Position numbers and translations under genes: made by a program | Source: Fen-1298 sp050015675 | GTDB lineage: Bacteria; Bacteroidota; Ignavibacteria; UBA10030 | Length of the DNA: 64,000 nucleotides | Assembly: GCA_050015675.1 (NCBI GenBank) | Contig: JBEKAY010000004.1 | Coordinates: 1 to 64,000 of the forward strand | Reading direction: 5' to 3' | Notes under the pieces: generated by a model | The model's input: the letters and a program-made list of their open reading frames with translations, nothing else | Database searches by the model: none | Told to the model about the DNA's origin: nothing | Part shown: positions 37,701 through 46,511 of the stretch, in pieces | How the letters are laid out: every line of letters begins with the position of its first letter | How positions within the stretch are numbered: position 1 is the first letter of the stretch

Positions 37701-40700
37701 TTAGATTTCTACTTTCATCCGGAATTGCGCGGTGAATTTAACTATTCGATGAATCTTCAGAAAACTATCGGATTGGATAGTACGGATCCTAATAGTCATA
37801 AACAATCATGGGCAGGTATTCAGCATGTTCTTGGCACAAGTTCCACGAACCTTGTAGATCAAAATGTTGCATTCATAGAGCTCTGGATCAACATTGTTTC
37901 GCCGATAACTGATAATGATTCTGCAAAACTCAGCATTGATCTCGGTTATATAAGTGAAGATGTAATTCCGAATAAAACGCTCAATACGGAAGATGGATTA
38001 GATAACCCACCACATTTTCAATTTCCCACACATGTCTTGAATCCGAGTTACGATTGGGGCCTTGATACTATGAATGATGCGATGGAACGCATTTGCTATA
38101 AAGATTTCTTGAAACAGTATCCGAACCATCCTGAATATGCTTCAGATCCTTCAGGTGATGATTACACCCGACTGCCGATTGGTAATGGAAGCCCGCTTGA
38201 TATGACGCGTGCTGAACAATATGAAGGAGTGAATGGCACTGAAGGAAACTTTGTTAGTGAAGATGGACATTTCCCGGATACAGAGGACTTAAATGGAAAT
38301 GGAATATTAAATCGGTTGAATTCTTATTTTGAATACGAAATTCCTCTCGATACAAACAACGTTCGGTTTAGGCAATTGATAACCGGAACCGGCGATCACC
38401 ATTGGCATCAAATTCGTATTCCACTCGCCGAATATAATAGAAGAATCGGAGAACCGACATTTACAAATGTGGAGGGAGTACGTGTGTGGGTTACAGGCGC
38501 TGGAAAGCCACTGTTGTTTCGCATTGTTGATTTTAATCTTGTCGGCAACCAATGGGAGAAGCGGGTAAAGACGGATTCTTCATTCGAATTGAGTGTAGTG
38601 AACTACGAAGATGATCCTCTCTATACGATGCCGGATCCTAACCTTCGCACGAAAGATCTTACACAACCGACTCAAAATATTTATAGTAATGAGCAATCGC
38701 TGAATATAATCGTGAAGAATCTGCAAGATGGACAATACAAAGAAGCTGTGAAATATATGACACAACAACCGATAGATATGTTCAACTATCATACATTAAA
38801 AATGTTTGTTCATGGCGAAACGGGCGAAGATGTTGTTAAAGGTTATAAAAGATTTGTGTTTAAAGATACAAGCCACTACGACGCAGAAATGTTTCTCCAT
38901 TTTGGTGATGATACATCAAATTACTACGAGTACCGTGCCCCAGTCCATCCGGGTTGGGATGGAAATGATGTCCTCATCAAGTTTTCTGAACTCACTAGCC
39001 TCAAAGCTTTTATAGATAGCACACATATTACAGTTAGTAAACCAGTGTCAGGTGGACCACCGGGCGCTACGTATCTGGTTCGTGGAAATCCGCGGTTGGA
39101 TAGAATCCAATTTATTTCTATTGGGATCAAAAATCCGGCAGATACAGCTGCTTCGATTCCTTCGGTTCTCAACGGTGAATTATGGGTAGACGAATTGCGT
39201 CTCACCGATGTGGATGATACGCGTGGGTGGGCATATAAAGTGGACGCAAACATAAAACTTGCGGACATTGGGAGTATTGCATTCTCATTGAGCCAACGCG
39301 ATCCGTACTTCCATGGATTGGAAGATCATTTTGGTACGCGTAATACAAGCCGGGCATGGAGCCTCTCTTCTTCCTTTGCTTTCGAAAGATTTCTGCCGGA
39401 GACGTGGAACGGCTCTGTTTTAAACTTCAGCTATTCTCATTCCGAGTCTATTAATAAACCGCTCTATGTTCCCGGTACAGATATTTTGGTAGAAGCGGCG
39501 GCAACGCGTGTTGCAGAGGATACATCTACGAATCCAAATCGTCAGTATAAAAATGCGGAAGATGTGCGGACTAAATCTGAGGACATGAGTATCACGGATT
39601 CTTATTCCATGCCGACACTTAAACTCAACATTCCTGCTAAAACTTGGCTTATAACGGAAACGATCAATAAAATGTCCTTTGGATACAACTATACACAATC
39701 TTACCAACGCAATTCATCAACTGAATTTGCAAATGCGTGGAGCTGGAACGCGAGTTTTAGATATGGAACGCAGTTCAATCCGAATAATTATCTTTCATTA
39801 GGAACATTAAAGTTCTTTTTCACACCTCAACAGATGAATTTTGGCGCAACACTTAACAGGAGCCAATCACAGACAAAGCTACGCAGTCAAGAGAATGCAA
39901 ATGATACCCTGCGCACTTTAAATGCGCAGCGGTCAATGGATTTCAACTGGCAATTCTTTCAAGGTGGATTGTTCGATCTTGGTGTTGCATATAATGTTAA
40001 TGTCTCAAGCAGTCTCGTGCATTTGGAAACAGACCGGTACGGAAACCAACGTTCGTTTATGGCGATTCTCAGCGATATCTTTTTCAGTGATCGGCTGATC
40101 GATTTCGGTATCGATCAAAATTTTAGCCAGGGAATTACATTGAATACAAAAGTTACTGCGCCGCAACTGCTGATGTTAGATAAGATATTTACGCCAAGCT
40201 TTCATTATTCTGTGAACTATAATTGGGCGAACAATATTCAGGCAGGCCCTCTTGGCCGCAGCGCCGCCTGGAGCGATGCGCCTTCATTCACGCTCGATGT
40301 TAATCTCAAACCAATTACGGATGCTATTTGGTCGCCGACACAGGCACAAACGCCAACACAAACACCAACACAAACACCAACACCAACACCAGCACCAACA
40401 CCGGCACCAACACCAGCACTGACACCAACACATGTGGACACAACCATGAAGGGAAAACCATTTAACCTGCTGAAGCAGTTCGACCTCATATCGCGCATCT
40501 TGATCAAGAATACTTTATTCGATTTTGATAAGTTCAGTTTCAATTTCACACAGTCGAACACATCACAAAATAATGGTGTGCGCGGCAGTACGGGATTTGC
40601 TAATATATTTGCACGAGCTCCATTTTTTCAATCGTCGTTGGACGAAAATGGTCCAAAGTTTTTGTATCAATTTGGATTGATCTCCGATCCAAATGGCGAG

Positions 40701-41822
40701 TTGGTACTGAAGACGAAAGGAACATTTCCGTTCTTCACCGGTTATACCGTACCGGGTATTCGTGCTGATAGTGCGAATATTACTGATGCATTTTCACAGA
40801 ATAATCAGATTACCATGCAAACCTCGAGGCCATTATGGGAAGGCGCAACAATTCAGTTGAATTGGAAAGTTGGGTGGACTTATAACGAGAATAGGACCAG
40901 TACTACGGACTCGGTCGGCCATATCATACCAAGCTCGATAATCAGTAATGTTAGTGGAGATATGAATCGCTCTTATATCTCGCTGCCGATAAAATTTTTC
41001 AATACGAATCTTGAAAATGTAAATAATAAATTTAATGCAATGAAACAAGACTCGAGTGATACGCGCGATCCCGCTGCAAAGTTATCACAAGCATTCGAGC
41101 AGGGATTGGAGGCGTTTCCATGGCTGTCAAAAATTATTGGTGCGCTTGCACCGCGCGTCAACTGGTCTATCCATTGGGATGGATTAGAGAATATTAGTTT
41201 TTTGAAAAGTTTTGCGTCGCGCATTTCGCTCGATCATGCTTATACGTCAGATTATAAACGGCGCTGGCAAATGACACCCACTTTAAATGCGGCTACTGGA
41301 GATACCAGCATGTCTGAAGTAACAACAAGTCAAACTGTCACATATGGATTTTCACCGTTGATTGGTGTGAATATAACATTTAAAGATTTTATCAAAGGAA
41401 ACTTGAGTGCCACATTCCGGTACGGTGCAACAACTTCATATGATCTTGCACCATCTTCTCAAAATGTGACGGAATCATCAACATCAGATATTTCTGCTAC
41501 AGTGACCTATAGCAGGCAGGGATTTGAAATTCCATTTTTCGGCGTGTCGCTCATGAATAATATCGACATTACTTTTACGTATGGCTATGCACATAACGCT
41601 AGCGTGCTTTACGATTTCAACAATTTCCAAAAAAACGGCTTACCGATGAATGGTTCGGGCCGTACAACGATAGAACCGCGTATTCGCTACACATTAAGTG
41701 AACGTGTTACGGCTTCTGTCTATTATCGTTACACAAGACTTGCTCCAGATGCCGGCGGATCGCAAATTCCAGGATCCACAACCAACGAAGGCGGCGTAGA
41801 TTTTCACGTACTTATTCAATAG
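34794..41822 (+). CDS. sprA: cell surface protein SprA, type IX secretion translocon
   Basis: A giant 2342-residue outer-membrane protein. SprA forms the extended beta-barrel pore of the type IX secretion system and is required for gliding in Flavobacterium. The N terminus is a signal peptide (KFIIRIGSVWWSGALFALVL). The body has family-like stretches such as KVDADWNTQRTFEYENQLH, GKVTIRNQAYLSPGRNVQIK, GKGVAYIDDFEGARQ and NGELWVDELRLTDVDDTRGW, and the C-terminal third is barrel-rich. A Thr-Pro repeat is inserted at about residue 1848-1879. The start is GTG with a weak ribosome site. porX follows directly. Confidence 0.93.
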   Translation: MVPHKFIIRIGSVWWSGALFALVLFCRMPTEASDHLFAANDEIYHFTAGPDSTLSQQQHSTGKLSRRAKAAQRRMSTSTASIVTRDTSRLTLEAIRALPRDSSARLAQFQYVRKDKPAEDGTYHKRHPLFLLDPPIVKHQAILDSTRWVYRLRETVDEKDTHILTEVPLEEYSSLRLKRAMRQNWESMTQFYQLQGETKTTLGDVFGKITKIEVPVPKNPIFSIFGPSRISMTINGAIDIHAGFRNTKSDLVTSSALGQSQSTPDFKQEIQVNVKGEIGDKLKVDADWNTQRTFEYENQLHVKYQGYEDELVQSVEAGNVSLPTNSSFISGGSALFGIMAKFQIGPLRLTTVTTQKKGQIKELSVSGGGQSTPIEIRPANYSRCHFFIDTSYIKYYDNEYQVPPTITPEMQAKHIREIEVWISTTTENDPAKYRNVLALMDQTEVEAAKNNPAARLPNAKSPNRGQLEEGRFIKLDQADFDCDPYAGIISLHSQPQDNQAVAVYYMLDNNKSIGQSSQTQKDSLNLVLKLVRPSQLGPTLQPAWNMMLKNRYSLGGTGIDKSSFEFHVDYQLPGQTPVTDVTLQNVGVMEMLGLDRFSTDNTTAKPDKVFDYLPGVTINETRGEIIFPTVEPFDSSSMINYFLKHGGISVADAQTYASSYAYGAIYTKDLPDAGNDPRNLYYMRGTVKSAQAASYSVGFNIVEGSVQVIVDGQLATPGVDYTVDYISGKVTIRNQAYLSPGRNVQIKYEANDMFQLASKSLIGARGEFNLGKNSSLGFTIMNYSQQSLSDKVRLGEEPISNMIMGIDGGTTLDANWLTNALNYLPGIKTTALSQISLRGEVAYVLPNPNTRTSPISSDGGKGVAYIDDFEGARQIIPLGVLYAGWKDASAPWYIKNLDSSYVPVSDPLNGSEYIPTPDDPYSIGIKADIEKMYYKGKACWFNVVPSDVNIPDIWGNRKSFASGEGQVTSLDFYFHPELRGEFNYSMNLQKTIGLDSTDPNSHKQSWAGIQHVLGTSSTNLVDQNVAFIELWINIVSPITDNDSAKLSIDLGYISEDVIPNKTLNTEDGLDNPPHFQFPTHVLNPSYDWGLDTMNDAMERICYKDFLKQYPNHPEYASDPSGDDYTRLPIGNGSPLDMTRAEQYEGVNGTEGNFVSEDGHFPDTEDLNGNGILNRLNSYFEYEIPLDTNNVRFRQLITGTGDHHWHQIRIPLAEYNRRIGEPTFTNVEGVRVWVTGAGKPLLFRIVDFNLVGNQWEKRVKTDSSFELSVVNYEDDPLYTMPDPNLRTKDLTQPTQNIYSNEQSLNIIVKNLQDGQYKEAVKYMTQQPIDMFNYHTLKMFVHGETGEDVVKGYKRFVFKDTSHYDAEMFLHFGDDTSNYYEYRAPVHPGWDGNDVLIKFSELTSLKAFIDSTHITVSKPVSGGPPGATYLVRGNPRLDRIQFISIGIKNPADTAASIPSVLNGELWVDELRLTDVDDTRGWAYKVDANIKLADIGSIAFSLSQRDPYFHGLEDHFGTRNTSRAWSLSSSFAFERFLPETWNGSVLNFSYSHSESINKPLYVPGTDILVEAAATRVAEDTSTNPNRQYKNAEDVRTKSEDMSITDSYSMPTLKLNIPAKTWLITETINKMSFGYNYTQSYQRNSSTEFANAWSWNASFRYGTQFNPNNYLSLGTLKFFFTPQQMNFGATLNRSQSQTKLRSQENANDTLRTLNAQRSMDFNWQFFQGGLFDLGVAYNVNVSSSLVHLETDRYGNQRSFMAILSDIFFSDRLIDFGIDQNFSQGITLNTKVTAPQLLMLDKIFTPSFHYSVNYNWANNIQAGPLGRSAAWSDAPSFTLDVNLKPITDAIWSPTQAQTPTQTPTQTPTPTPAPTPAPTPALTPTHVDTTMKGKPFNLLKQFDLISRILIKNTLFDFDKFSFNFTQSNTSQNNGVRGSTGFANIFARAPFFQSSLDENGPKFLYQFGLISDPNGELVLKTKGTFPFFTGYTVPGIRADSANITDAFSQNNQITMQTSRPLWEGATIQLNWKVGWTYNENRTSTTDSVGHIIPSSIISNVSGDMNRSYISLPIKFFNTNLENVNNKFNAMKQDSSDTRDPAAKLSQAFEQGLEAFPWLSKIIGALAPRVNWSIHWDGLENISFLKSFASRISLDHAYTSDYKRRWQMTPTLNAATGDTSMSEVTTSQTVTYGFSPLIGVNITFKDFIKGNLSATFRYGATTSYDLAPSSQNVTESSTSDISATVTYSRQGFEIPFFGVSLMNNIDITFTYGYAHNASVLYDFNNFQKNGLPMNGSGRTTIEPRIRYTLSERVTASVYYRYTRLAPDAGGSQIPGSTTNEGGVDFHVLIQ
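40335..40430 (+). repeat. Thr-Pro coding microsatellite in sprA
   Basis: A run of near-identical 6-base units (CCA ACA with CAA and GCA variants) encodes alternating Pro-Thr with Gln or Ala. Because the unit is six bases, slippage changes length without breaking the frame. It probably forms a flexible exposed loop between barrel segments. Confidence 0.85.
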
Positions 41823-41877
41823 TCCGTTTCTCGCGTTGATTCTCGCGCGTGGAAGTGGTATTTTACTTAAGGTATAA

Positions 41878-43443
41878 ATGGAAACTCCTAAAAGAATACT
41901 CTGGGTTGATGATGAAATCGACTTATTGCGTCCTCATCTGCGGTTATTGGAACAGAAAGGATATCAAGTTGATACGGCGGCTAATGGCGAGGATGCCATC
42001 GAGTCGGTGAAGAACAATGGCTACGACCTTGTTTTTCTTGATGAGATGATGCCCGGTTTAGGCGGCTTACAGACTCTTTCGGCAATGAAAGACATCTCAC
42101 CAACGCTCCCGGTTGTCATGGTGACAAAGAGTGAAGCTGAGAGTTTAATGGAAGAAGCCATTGGTAGTAAAATCACAGATTATTTAGTGAAGCCAGTGAA
42201 TCCAAGCCAGATTCTGATGGCATGCAAGAAAATATTTGAATCGAAAAAAATATCCGGTGCATATATCTCCCGCGACTATATCAAAGAATTTCAGAATATC
42301 AGTATCATGCTTAACACTTCGCTTGCGGAAGAAGGCTGGATCGATCTGTATCAAAAACTAACAAACTGGGATATGGAATTAGATGCTCATCCAGAATTGG
42401 GGTTAAGGCAGACACTTCAGGATCAGAAACGCGAATGCAATGCCGAGTTTGGAAAATTCGTCGAACAGAACTATCGAAAATGGATTGAGGATGCAAATCG
42501 TTCGGTCATGCTTTCGCCTGATGTTATGGAACGTTGCGTGCTTCCTGAGCTGAACGACCACACTTCTGTCTTCTTCTTTGTTATTGATTGCTTGCGGCTT
42601 GACCAGTGGTTGATTCTGGAAGAACTGTTATCAGAATATTATACATTTGAAAAACAATATTACTTCAGCATTTTACCGACAGCGACGCCCTATTCTCGCA
42701 ACGCTATTTTTAGCGGATATTTTCCTATCGACATAGAAAAACGATTTCCTGAAATCTGGTCTTCCGAAGATGACGATGACGAAAACAGCCGTAACCGAAA
42801 TGAGCACCAGTTGATGGACAAACTCTTAGAACGCAAGCGCATCGTATTGAAGCCGGAATCGAAGTACGTAAAAATATTAGATTCGGACTTCGGCAGGCAA
42901 TTTGAGGGAAACATCATTTCGTATACGCAAAGCCGCCTCACGGCTGTTGTAGTGAATTTTATCGATATGCTCGCTCACGGGCGCTCGGACTCGCCACTCT
43001 TAAAAGAAATTGCCCCTGACGAAGCGGCATATCGTTCGCTTACACGATCTTGGTTTCAACATTCATCGCTCTTTGGCATGCTCAAAACACTCGCTTCGCA
43101 GAAAAATGTCAAGATTATTCTTACGACAGATCACGGAAGTGTCCGATGCATGCGCGGATCAAAAGTTGTCGGAGATCGAGAAGCGTCAACAAACCTGCGT
43201 TACAAGTTCGGCAGAAATCTTAAGGTGGATGAAAAACAAGCTGTCTTTATCAAGAATCCGATTGATTACAAACTGCCGCGAGGTAGTGTTACCACAAATT
43301 ATGTCATGGCGAAGGAAGATTATTATTTTGTTTATCCAACTGAATATCACAAGTATCTCAATTATTACCGCGATAGCTTCCAGCACGGCGGCATTTCGAT
43401 GCAGGAGATGATTCTGCCCATCGTTAAGCTTGAACCGAAATGA
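41878..43443 (+). CDS. porX: PorX-type response regulator (REC + PglZ phosphoesterase)
   Basis: The N-terminal receiver (about 1-125) has ILWVDDEID, Asp55 in LVFLDEMMPG and Lys in YLVKPVNPSQ. A helical linker leads to a PglZ domain of the alkaline phosphatase superfamily (about 205-520) with metal-site Asp in FFFVIDCLRLDQW, the nucleophile Thr region ILPTATPYSRNAIFSG, FIDMLAHGR and ILTTDHGSV. This architecture matches PorX, which with PorY controls type IX secretion genes. Placement 55 bases after sprA supports the call. PorY is not seen. Its stop overlaps the tsaE start (ATGA). Confidence 0.9.
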   Translation: METPKRILWVDDEIDLLRPHLRLLEQKGYQVDTAANGEDAIESVKNNGYDLVFLDEMMPGLGGLQTLSAMKDISPTLPVVMVTKSEAESLMEEAIGSKITDYLVKPVNPSQILMACKKIFESKKISGAYISRDYIKEFQNISIMLNTSLAEEGWIDLYQKLTNWDMELDAHPELGLRQTLQDQKRECNAEFGKFVEQNYRKWIEDANRSVMLSPDVMERCVLPELNDHTSVFFFVIDCLRLDQWLILEELLSEYYTFEKQYYFSILPTATPYSRNAIFSGYFPIDIEKRFPEIWSSEDDDDENSRNRNEHQLMDKLLERKRIVLKPESKYVKILDSDFGRQFEGNIISYTQSRLTAVVVNFIDMLAHGRSDSPLLKEIAPDEAAYRSLTRSWFQHSSLFGMLKTLASQKNVKIILTTDHGSVRCMRGSKVVGDREASTNLRYKFGRNLKVDEKQAVFIKNPIDYKLPRGSVTTNYVMAKEDYYFVYPTEYHKYLNYYRDSFQHGGISMQEMILPIVKLEPK

Positions 43444-43886
43444 GCGAAACGCGCACAACTACTTCAGCAGAAGAAACGATTGCCTTTGCTCGTACTTTCG
43501 CTGGTAGATTACTACGCGGAGACGTTGTGACGCTTTTCGGTGATCTGGGAAGCGGGAAGACACAGTTTGTGAAAGGTGTATGTCGAGCTTTTAAAACACG
43601 CACACCTGCAACAAGCCCGTCTTTCGTCATCCTCAATCGGTATAACGGTATGGATGAGCGAAAGAGTGAACTTCTGTTGTATCACTTTGATCTCTATCGT
43701 GTTAAGTCGCTTACAGAAATATACGATCTTGGCTACGAAGAATTTCTTCAGAGTGATGGTATCTGTCTCATCGAATGGGCAGAGATGCTTGGAGAGTTAT
43801 TGCCGAAACGAAGGTACGACGTTCGATTTTCTTTTGGTGCAGATGAAAATGAACGTTGTATTGAAATTGTCAGAGTTGATAAATGA
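43440..43886 (+). CDS. tsaE: tRNA threonylcarbamoyladenosine biosynthesis ATPase TsaE
   Basis: TsaE is the P-loop ATPase that drives the TsaD/TsaB complex making t6A37 in tRNAs. Walker A is in LFGDLGSGKTQFVKGV; SPSFVILNRYNG and FDLYRVKSLTEIYDLGYEEF plus LIEWAEML are family motifs. 148 residues is normal. It overlaps porX by 4 bases and is separated from tsaB by a palindromic element. Confidence 0.95.
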   Translation: MSETRTTTSAEETIAFARTFAGRLLRGDVVTLFGDLGSGKTQFVKGVCRAFKTRTPATSPSFVILNRYNGMDERKSELLLYHFDLYRVKSLTEIYDLGYEEFLQSDGICLIEWAEMLGELLPKRRYDVRFSFGADENERCIEIVRVDK

Positions 43887-43889
43887 GTA

Positions 43890-44066
43890 ATGTTACGTAA
43901 AGTAAATTGATTTATAGTCACGACGTTTACGTCGTGGTAGTATGGAGCAAGTTTATTTTGGCTTTAGCCGCATATGGAGTCGTTTTGAGCTAAAGCCCAG
44001 ATATTCTGGAGATATTAAAACCACGACCTGAAGGTCGTGGCAATATTTTTAAACATTTTTTGTAAC
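43890..44066. repeat. multi-hairpin palindromic element between tsaE and tsaB
   Basis: Three perfect stems fill this gap: CACGACG/CGTCGTG (43919-43936, loop TTTA), GGCTTTAGC/GCTAAAGCC (43960-43968 with 43989-43997), and CCACGACC/GGTCGTGG (44021-44040, loop TGAA). The outer hairpins share CCACGAC, so GTCGTGGT (43931-43938) can alternatively pair with ACCACGAC (44020-44027) and enclose the middle stem. The left edge ATGTTACGTAAAG (43890-43902) resembles the edge of the element at 61053. It looks like a REP- or MITE-type dispersed repeat. Confidence 0.7.
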
Positions 44067-44077
44067 GTGAATACATA

Positions 44078-44761
44078 ATGACGATTCTTGGTATTGAGAC
44101 ATCAACTGCGGTTTGTTCAGTGGGATTGACGAATGAATTTGGTTTGCGGTCGGAGAGATCACTTATCGAGTCACATATTCATTCAGAGAAACTGTTAACG
44201 TTGATTCAAGAATTGTGTGATGAACAAAAAATGAAGCTATTGCAGGTGGATGGTGTAGCGATTTCCATAGGCCCTGGTTCTTTTACCGGACTTCGCATTG
44301 GATTAAGCACGGCGAAAGGATTATGCTGCGCACTTGAAAAACCGCTACTTGCAGTGCCGACATTCGCATCTATTGCAAAAAGTGTAACACTGTCGCATTC
44401 GGAATGCGCGCGAGTCGTTGTGTGCATTGATGCGAAACAGAGAGAGTATTATATTGGAGCGTATGAACAAAACAATGGGACTGTGCGTGAAGTGCTGCCT
44501 GTGCATATTGGAAATCTTTCATCAGCGCTTGCCGCAGCCTCTCTGAAGACAATAATTGTAACAGATCACATTGACGAAGTAAAGACGGAATCCGGCGATT
44601 CCATAATTGTTGAAGAAGTATTCTCGTATTGTCGCGGGGATATTATAGCACGTATGGCGATAGAGAGTTGGAATACTCGAAAAGAATATGTTTGGGAGCG
44701 ACTGGAACCGACGTATTTGAAAGACTTCGTTGTCCATGCGCAGATGAAATTGGTAAAATGA
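44078..44761 (+). CDS. tsaB: tRNA threonylcarbamoyladenosine biosynthesis protein TsaB
   Basis: TsaB is the inactive ASKHA-fold partner of TsaD in t6A synthesis. The opening TILGIETSTAVCSVGL and the motif ISIGPGSFTGLRIGLSTAKGL are diagnostic. 227 residues is typical; the C terminus (ERLEPTYLKDF) is the usual end. It is followed by accD after 25 bases. tsaD is elsewhere. Confidence 0.95.
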   Translation: MTILGIETSTAVCSVGLTNEFGLRSERSLIESHIHSEKLLTLIQELCDEQKMKLLQVDGVAISIGPGSFTGLRIGLSTAKGLCCALEKPLLAVPTFASIAKSVTLSHSECARVVVCIDAKQREYYIGAYEQNNGTVREVLPVHIGNLSSALAAASLKTIIVTDHIDEVKTESGDSIIVEEVFSYCRGDIIARMAIESWNTRKEYVWERLEPTYLKDFVVHAQMKLVK

Positions 44762-44786
44762 TTCACGGTAGTAGAAGGAGATCACA

Positions 44787-45629
44787 ATGGCTTGGTTCAA
44801 ACGATCACAAGAAAATATTTCATCGGATAGTCAGAAGAAAGACATTCCCGATGGCATGTGGACGAAATGCAGCGGATGCAGCGAGATCATTCATAAAAAG
44901 GAGTTAGATAAAAATCTTTTTACATGCCCGAAGTGTAATTTCCATTTCCGTATCGGCAGTAAAGAGTATTTCGAAATCCTGCTTGACAACGGCACATTCA
45001 AAGAGGTAAATAAAAAAATGCGTTCTGTGGATCCGTTGAAGTTCAGCGATACAAAATCGTATGCAAGCCGTGTGGAAACGACGATCAAAAAAACCGGTCT
45101 CTATGATGCTGTCAGAACCGGCGAAGGAATGATGAACGGAATTCCGGTGGTCATTGCCTGCATGGATTTTGCTTTTATCGGCGGAAGCATGGGCTCTGTT
45201 GTAGGAGAAAAAATTGCGCGCGCTACAGAGATTGCGCGTAAAAAGAGAGAACCGTTGATCATCATATCTTCTACAGGCGGTGCAAGGATGATGGAAGGCG
45301 CATTGTCGCTGATGCAGATGGCTAAGATGAGCGCAAAACTTGCGCAACTTTCTGATGCAGGTGTACCGTATATTTCTATCCTTACAGATCCCACGACAGG
45401 TGGTGTGACTGCAAGCTTTGCAATGTTAGGAGATATACATATTGCAGAACCTGCCGCACTTATTGGATTTGCTGGTCCGCGTGTCATTAAACAGACAATC
45501 GGAAAAGATTTACCAAATGGATTTCAGCGATCAGAGTTCTTGATGGATAAAGGATTCGTCGATCTCGTCGTACATCGTAAAGAACTCAAAGAAACAATTA
45601 CCAAAGTGCTTCGGAGTCTTGTAGGATAA
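44787..45629 (+). CDS. accD: acetyl-CoA carboxylase carboxyltransferase beta subunit
   Basis: AccD with AccA transfers carboxyl from biotin to acetyl-CoA, the first step of fatty acid synthesis. A four-Cys zinc ribbon is visible near the N terminus (WTKCSGCSEII and FTCPKCNFHF). The crotonase-like core carries GEGMMNGIPVVIACMDF, GGSMGSVVGEKI, ISSTGGARMMEGALSLMQM and DPTTGGVTASFAMLGD. The start ATG has AGAAGGAG upstream. 280 residues, normal. accA is not here. Confidence 0.96.
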   Translation: MAWFKRSQENISSDSQKKDIPDGMWTKCSGCSEIIHKKELDKNLFTCPKCNFHFRIGSKEYFEILLDNGTFKEVNKKMRSVDPLKFSDTKSYASRVETTIKKTGLYDAVRTGEGMMNGIPVVIACMDFAFIGGSMGSVVGEKIARATEIARKKREPLIIISSTGGARMMEGALSLMQMAKMSAKLAQLSDAGVPYISILTDPTTGGVTASFAMLGDIHIAEPAALIGFAGPRVIKQTIGKDLPNGFQRSEFLMDKGFVDLVVHRKELKETITKVLRSLVG

Positions 45630-45643
45630 ACAAGGAGTTGTTG

Positions 45644-46501
45644 TTGTCAATTCAAATTGTAAAAACGATCCGGGAGATGCAGGATGCTGCTGAACAGTTT
45701 CGCCGTGAAGGAAAGAGTATCGCTGTAGTTCCGACAATGGGATATCTGCACCGCGGACATGCAAGCTTGATTGAACTTGCTCGCTCTCGTGCAGATGTTG
45801 TTATTACCACAATTTTTGTCAATCCAACTCAATTTGCTCCGAACGAGGACTTCAACCGCTATCCTCGCGATCTTGACCACGATAAAACAATTGCTGAAGC
45901 TGCCGGCACAGATATTATCTTCTTTCCAGATGTTGCAGAAATGTATCCGCAAGAATATAACAGTAAAGTGGAAGTGGAAAGAGTATCAAAGATATTGGAA
46001 GGAACATTTCGCCCGACACACTTTCGCGGTGTCACTACAGTAGTAGCAAAACTATTCCATATCACAAAACCACATATCGCGATCTTCGGGCAGAAAGATG
46101 CTCAACAAGCTTTCATCGTCCAAAAGATGGTGAAGGATTTGAATTTCGATATCGATATTTTAATCGTACCAATTGTTCGAGAACAAGATGGACTAGCGTT
46201 GAGTTCGCGCAATGTGTACCTCAATGAAACCGAACGTAAAAATGCACTTGTGCTTTATCATTCACTTCAGCACGCTGCTCAACGTATTCACATTGGTGAA
46301 AAAAACGTATCAAACCTTCGTATTGAAATGGAAAATATAATTAAGAACGGAAATCCGACTCAAATCGACTACATCGCTTTTGTCAATCCGGAAATATTTA
46401 AGGAAGTGGAAATAATTGAACCGCCGGAAGTGCTCGTAGCGCTCGCTGTACGTTTCGGTGCGACGCGGCTTATTGATAATATACGCATCAAGGCAAAATA
46501 A
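45644..46501 (+). CDS. panC: pantoate--beta-alanine ligase
   Basis: PanC condenses pantoate and beta-alanine with ATP to pantothenate. The class I synthetase motifs are VVPTMGYLHRGHASLI, TIFVNPTQFAPNEDF, the FGQKDAQQAF loop and REQDGLALSSRNVYL (KMSKS-like region). Three consecutive TTG codons follow AAGGAG; the third, at 45644, has the best spacing. With panB in the first operon, the two pantothenate-specific steps are both encoded in this window but in separate places. Confidence 0.95.
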   Translation: MSIQIVKTIREMQDAAEQFRREGKSIAVVPTMGYLHRGHASLIELARSRADVVITTIFVNPTQFAPNEDFNRYPRDLDHDKTIAEAAGTDIIFFPDVAEMYPQEYNSKVEVERVSKILEGTFRPTHFRGVTTVVAKLFHITKPHIAIFGQKDAQQAFIVQKMVKDLNFDIDILIVPIVREQDGLALSSRNVYLNETERKNALVLYHSLQHAAQRIHIGEKNVSNLRIEMENIIKNGNPTQIDYIAFVNPEIFKEVEIIEPPEVLVALAVRFGATRLIDNIRIKAK

Positions 46502-46511
46502 GGAAATAGAA

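Noticed and set aside
41878..43443. PglZ domain as a sign of a BREX defence locus
   Set aside because: The domain is fused to a receiver as in PorX, and no BrxC, PglX or BrxL gene is present; sprA next door fits type IX secretion.
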